The notes beneath the pieces are model-generated. The model had not been told where the DNA came from, ran no database searches, and was given only the letters and a program-made list of their open reading frames with translations. From an uncultured Mycoplasmatota bacterium (GTDB lineage Bacteria > Bacillota_I > Bacilli_A > RF39 > UBA660), in contig UQRY01000005.1 in the NCBI GenBank assembly GCA_900543675.1, positions 1 to 62,332 on the forward strand: a stretch of DNA of 62,332 nucleotides, written 5' to 3'. Shown here piece after piece: positions 61,832 to 62,332 of the stretch (the first letter of the stretch is position 1; each line of letters begins with the position of its first letter). The translations under genes were made by a program, and so were the position numbers.

Positions 61832-61952
61832 GTTCCAGTCGTTACCTCCTGGGTTTTCTGCTTCATCGATAAAGTAACCTTTATTCTCCACAGACTTAAC
61901 TTCCGATAGTCGCTACCGTAGATTCTTATTCATTCATTTTGTATCTATTTTT
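61830..61952 (-). ncRNA. Candidate omega RNA (TnpB guide RNA) scaffold
   Basis: The sequence just past the tnpB stop contains, on the minus strand, GGAAGTTAAGTCTGTGGAG and the nearby ACGGTAGCGACTATC, text that resembles the conserved 3' tail of IS605-type elements, where the omega RNA overlaps and follows tnpB. Its guide would begin at the right end, near 61830. Inferred by resemblance. Confidence 0.4.
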
Positions 61953-62332
61953 TTATACCAACTCTTTTACACATTTCTTTATTCCTTCAAATAATATATT
62001 TTGACTAGCATTGATATCTCTATCATGGTAACTTCCACATTCTGGACATACCCAATCTCTAACTGATAAATCCTTTACTTTCTCATTTTTATATCCACAT
62101 CTACTACATTCCTGACTACTTGGATAGTAGGCATCTATCTGTATATATCGTTTTCCATAATACTTAGCCTTATATTCTAATATACGACATATCTCAGATA
62201 AACGAACATCAGTTAGAGATTTAGAGAACTTCTTTTCTTCAATCATCTCTTTTACCTTTAATGTTTCACTTACAATGATATCATTTTCTAATACTAGTTT
62301 TTTCGTTATTTGATGAATAAAATATTTTCTCG
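61953..62332 (-). mobile_element. tnpB: TnpB (IS200/IS605 OrfB) C-terminal part, cut by window edge
   Basis: The frame is open from the right edge of the window to a stop at 61953, about 126 residues. It shows KYFIHQITKKLVLENDIIVSE, the region before the RuvC Glu, then the zinc ribbon SSQECSRCGYKNEK with VCPECGSYHDRDINASQNI, which includes the last RuvC Asp (HDRDxNA). It is the RNA-guided nuclease of IS200/IS605 elements. Whether the N-terminus is intact cannot be seen. Confidence 0.85.

Larger units (their letters stand above)
61395..61952. other. Degenerate intergenic region
   Basis: A 558-bp gap with no intact gene. It holds remnants of an XRE regulator (61530-61690), a small palindrome (61812-61831) and the tail of the tnpB element (61830-61952). 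Confidence 0.5.

Noticed and set aside
1..62332. tRNA, rRNA or CRISPR arrays.
   Set aside because: No cloverleaf with CCA-proximal arms, no rRNA-like conserved blocks and no regularly spaced repeats were recognised while reading; a covariance scan was not possible.

Overview
The window is a low-GC chromosomal segment of a spore-forming, Gram-positive bacterium of the class Bacilli, probably from a little-studied gut-type lineage. The evidence is spoIIID, spoIIQ, spoIIR and gerQ homologues, a delta subunit of RNA polymerase, SecA with a SEC-C tail, long-form HPF, and strong GGAGG/GGTGAT ribosome binding sites. TGA acts as a stop (prfB has the classical frameshift site at an in-frame TGA), so the genetic code is standard. 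I cannot name a genus. No rRNA, tRNA or CRISPR array was recognised.

Layout. 0-10 kb: a radical SAM/SPASM enzyme, two paralogous GT8 glycosyltransferases, uvrB, a five-gene unknown cluster with a predicted metalloprotease, and a DUF1287 protein. 9.4-13.3 kb: a dead SDR gene, a HipA-like gene broken by a frameshift, and a very long sigma-factor-like protein. 13.5-20.2 kb: FtsEX with its M23 hydrolase partner, two YitT proteins, prfB and a PHP phosphoesterase. 20.4-25.6 kb: a six-gene operon joining an ECF sigma/RsiV-type anti-sigma pair to an MBOAT/DHHW/SGNH polysaccharide O-acetylation module. 26-33.6 kb: unknown genes, secA, GH25 lysozyme, hpf and a cold shock gene. 33.6-40.4 kb: a complete agr quorum-sensing locus. 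40.4-48.8 kb: mbl, spoIIID, spoIIQ, rpiB, rpmE, murA, fba, an MntP-family gene, spoIIR and a DUF2935 gene. 48.8-61.4 kb: prmC, prfA, pta, rpoE, argS, a class A PBP, gerQ, lemA, ung and an AGCS symporter. The right edge holds a decayed XRE gene and an IS200/IS605-type tnpB with an omega-RNA-like tail. The order of the housekeeping genes follows the uvrB-to-ung arc of Bacillus subtilis closely, with blocks missing, notably the ATP synthase operon.

The most interesting system is the rearranged agr locus. agrB and a previously unlisted 41-codon agrD lie on the + strand and face two copies of agrC-agrA on the - strand. The copies share a 1,995-bp block with no difference that I found, while the first ~147 bp of agrA differ at about 14 positions. 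tagO lies between the copies. Between agrB and the divergent cold shock gene are two pairs of LytTR-type direct repeats (9-mers separated by exactly 12 bp) in mirror image, each 33 bp from an extended -10 element. This is the geometry of the staphylococcal P2/P3 region, but the P3-like arm leads into csp. A strong promoter and a terminator just upstream of the first agrA copy bracket a ~155-nt apparently noncoding RNA with three CCCC motifs in an unpaired linker, reminiscent of C-rich regulatory RNAs such as RNAIII. Together these suggest a quorum circuit in which AgrA amplifies agrBD and may control a cold shock RNA chaperone and a C-rich sRNA.
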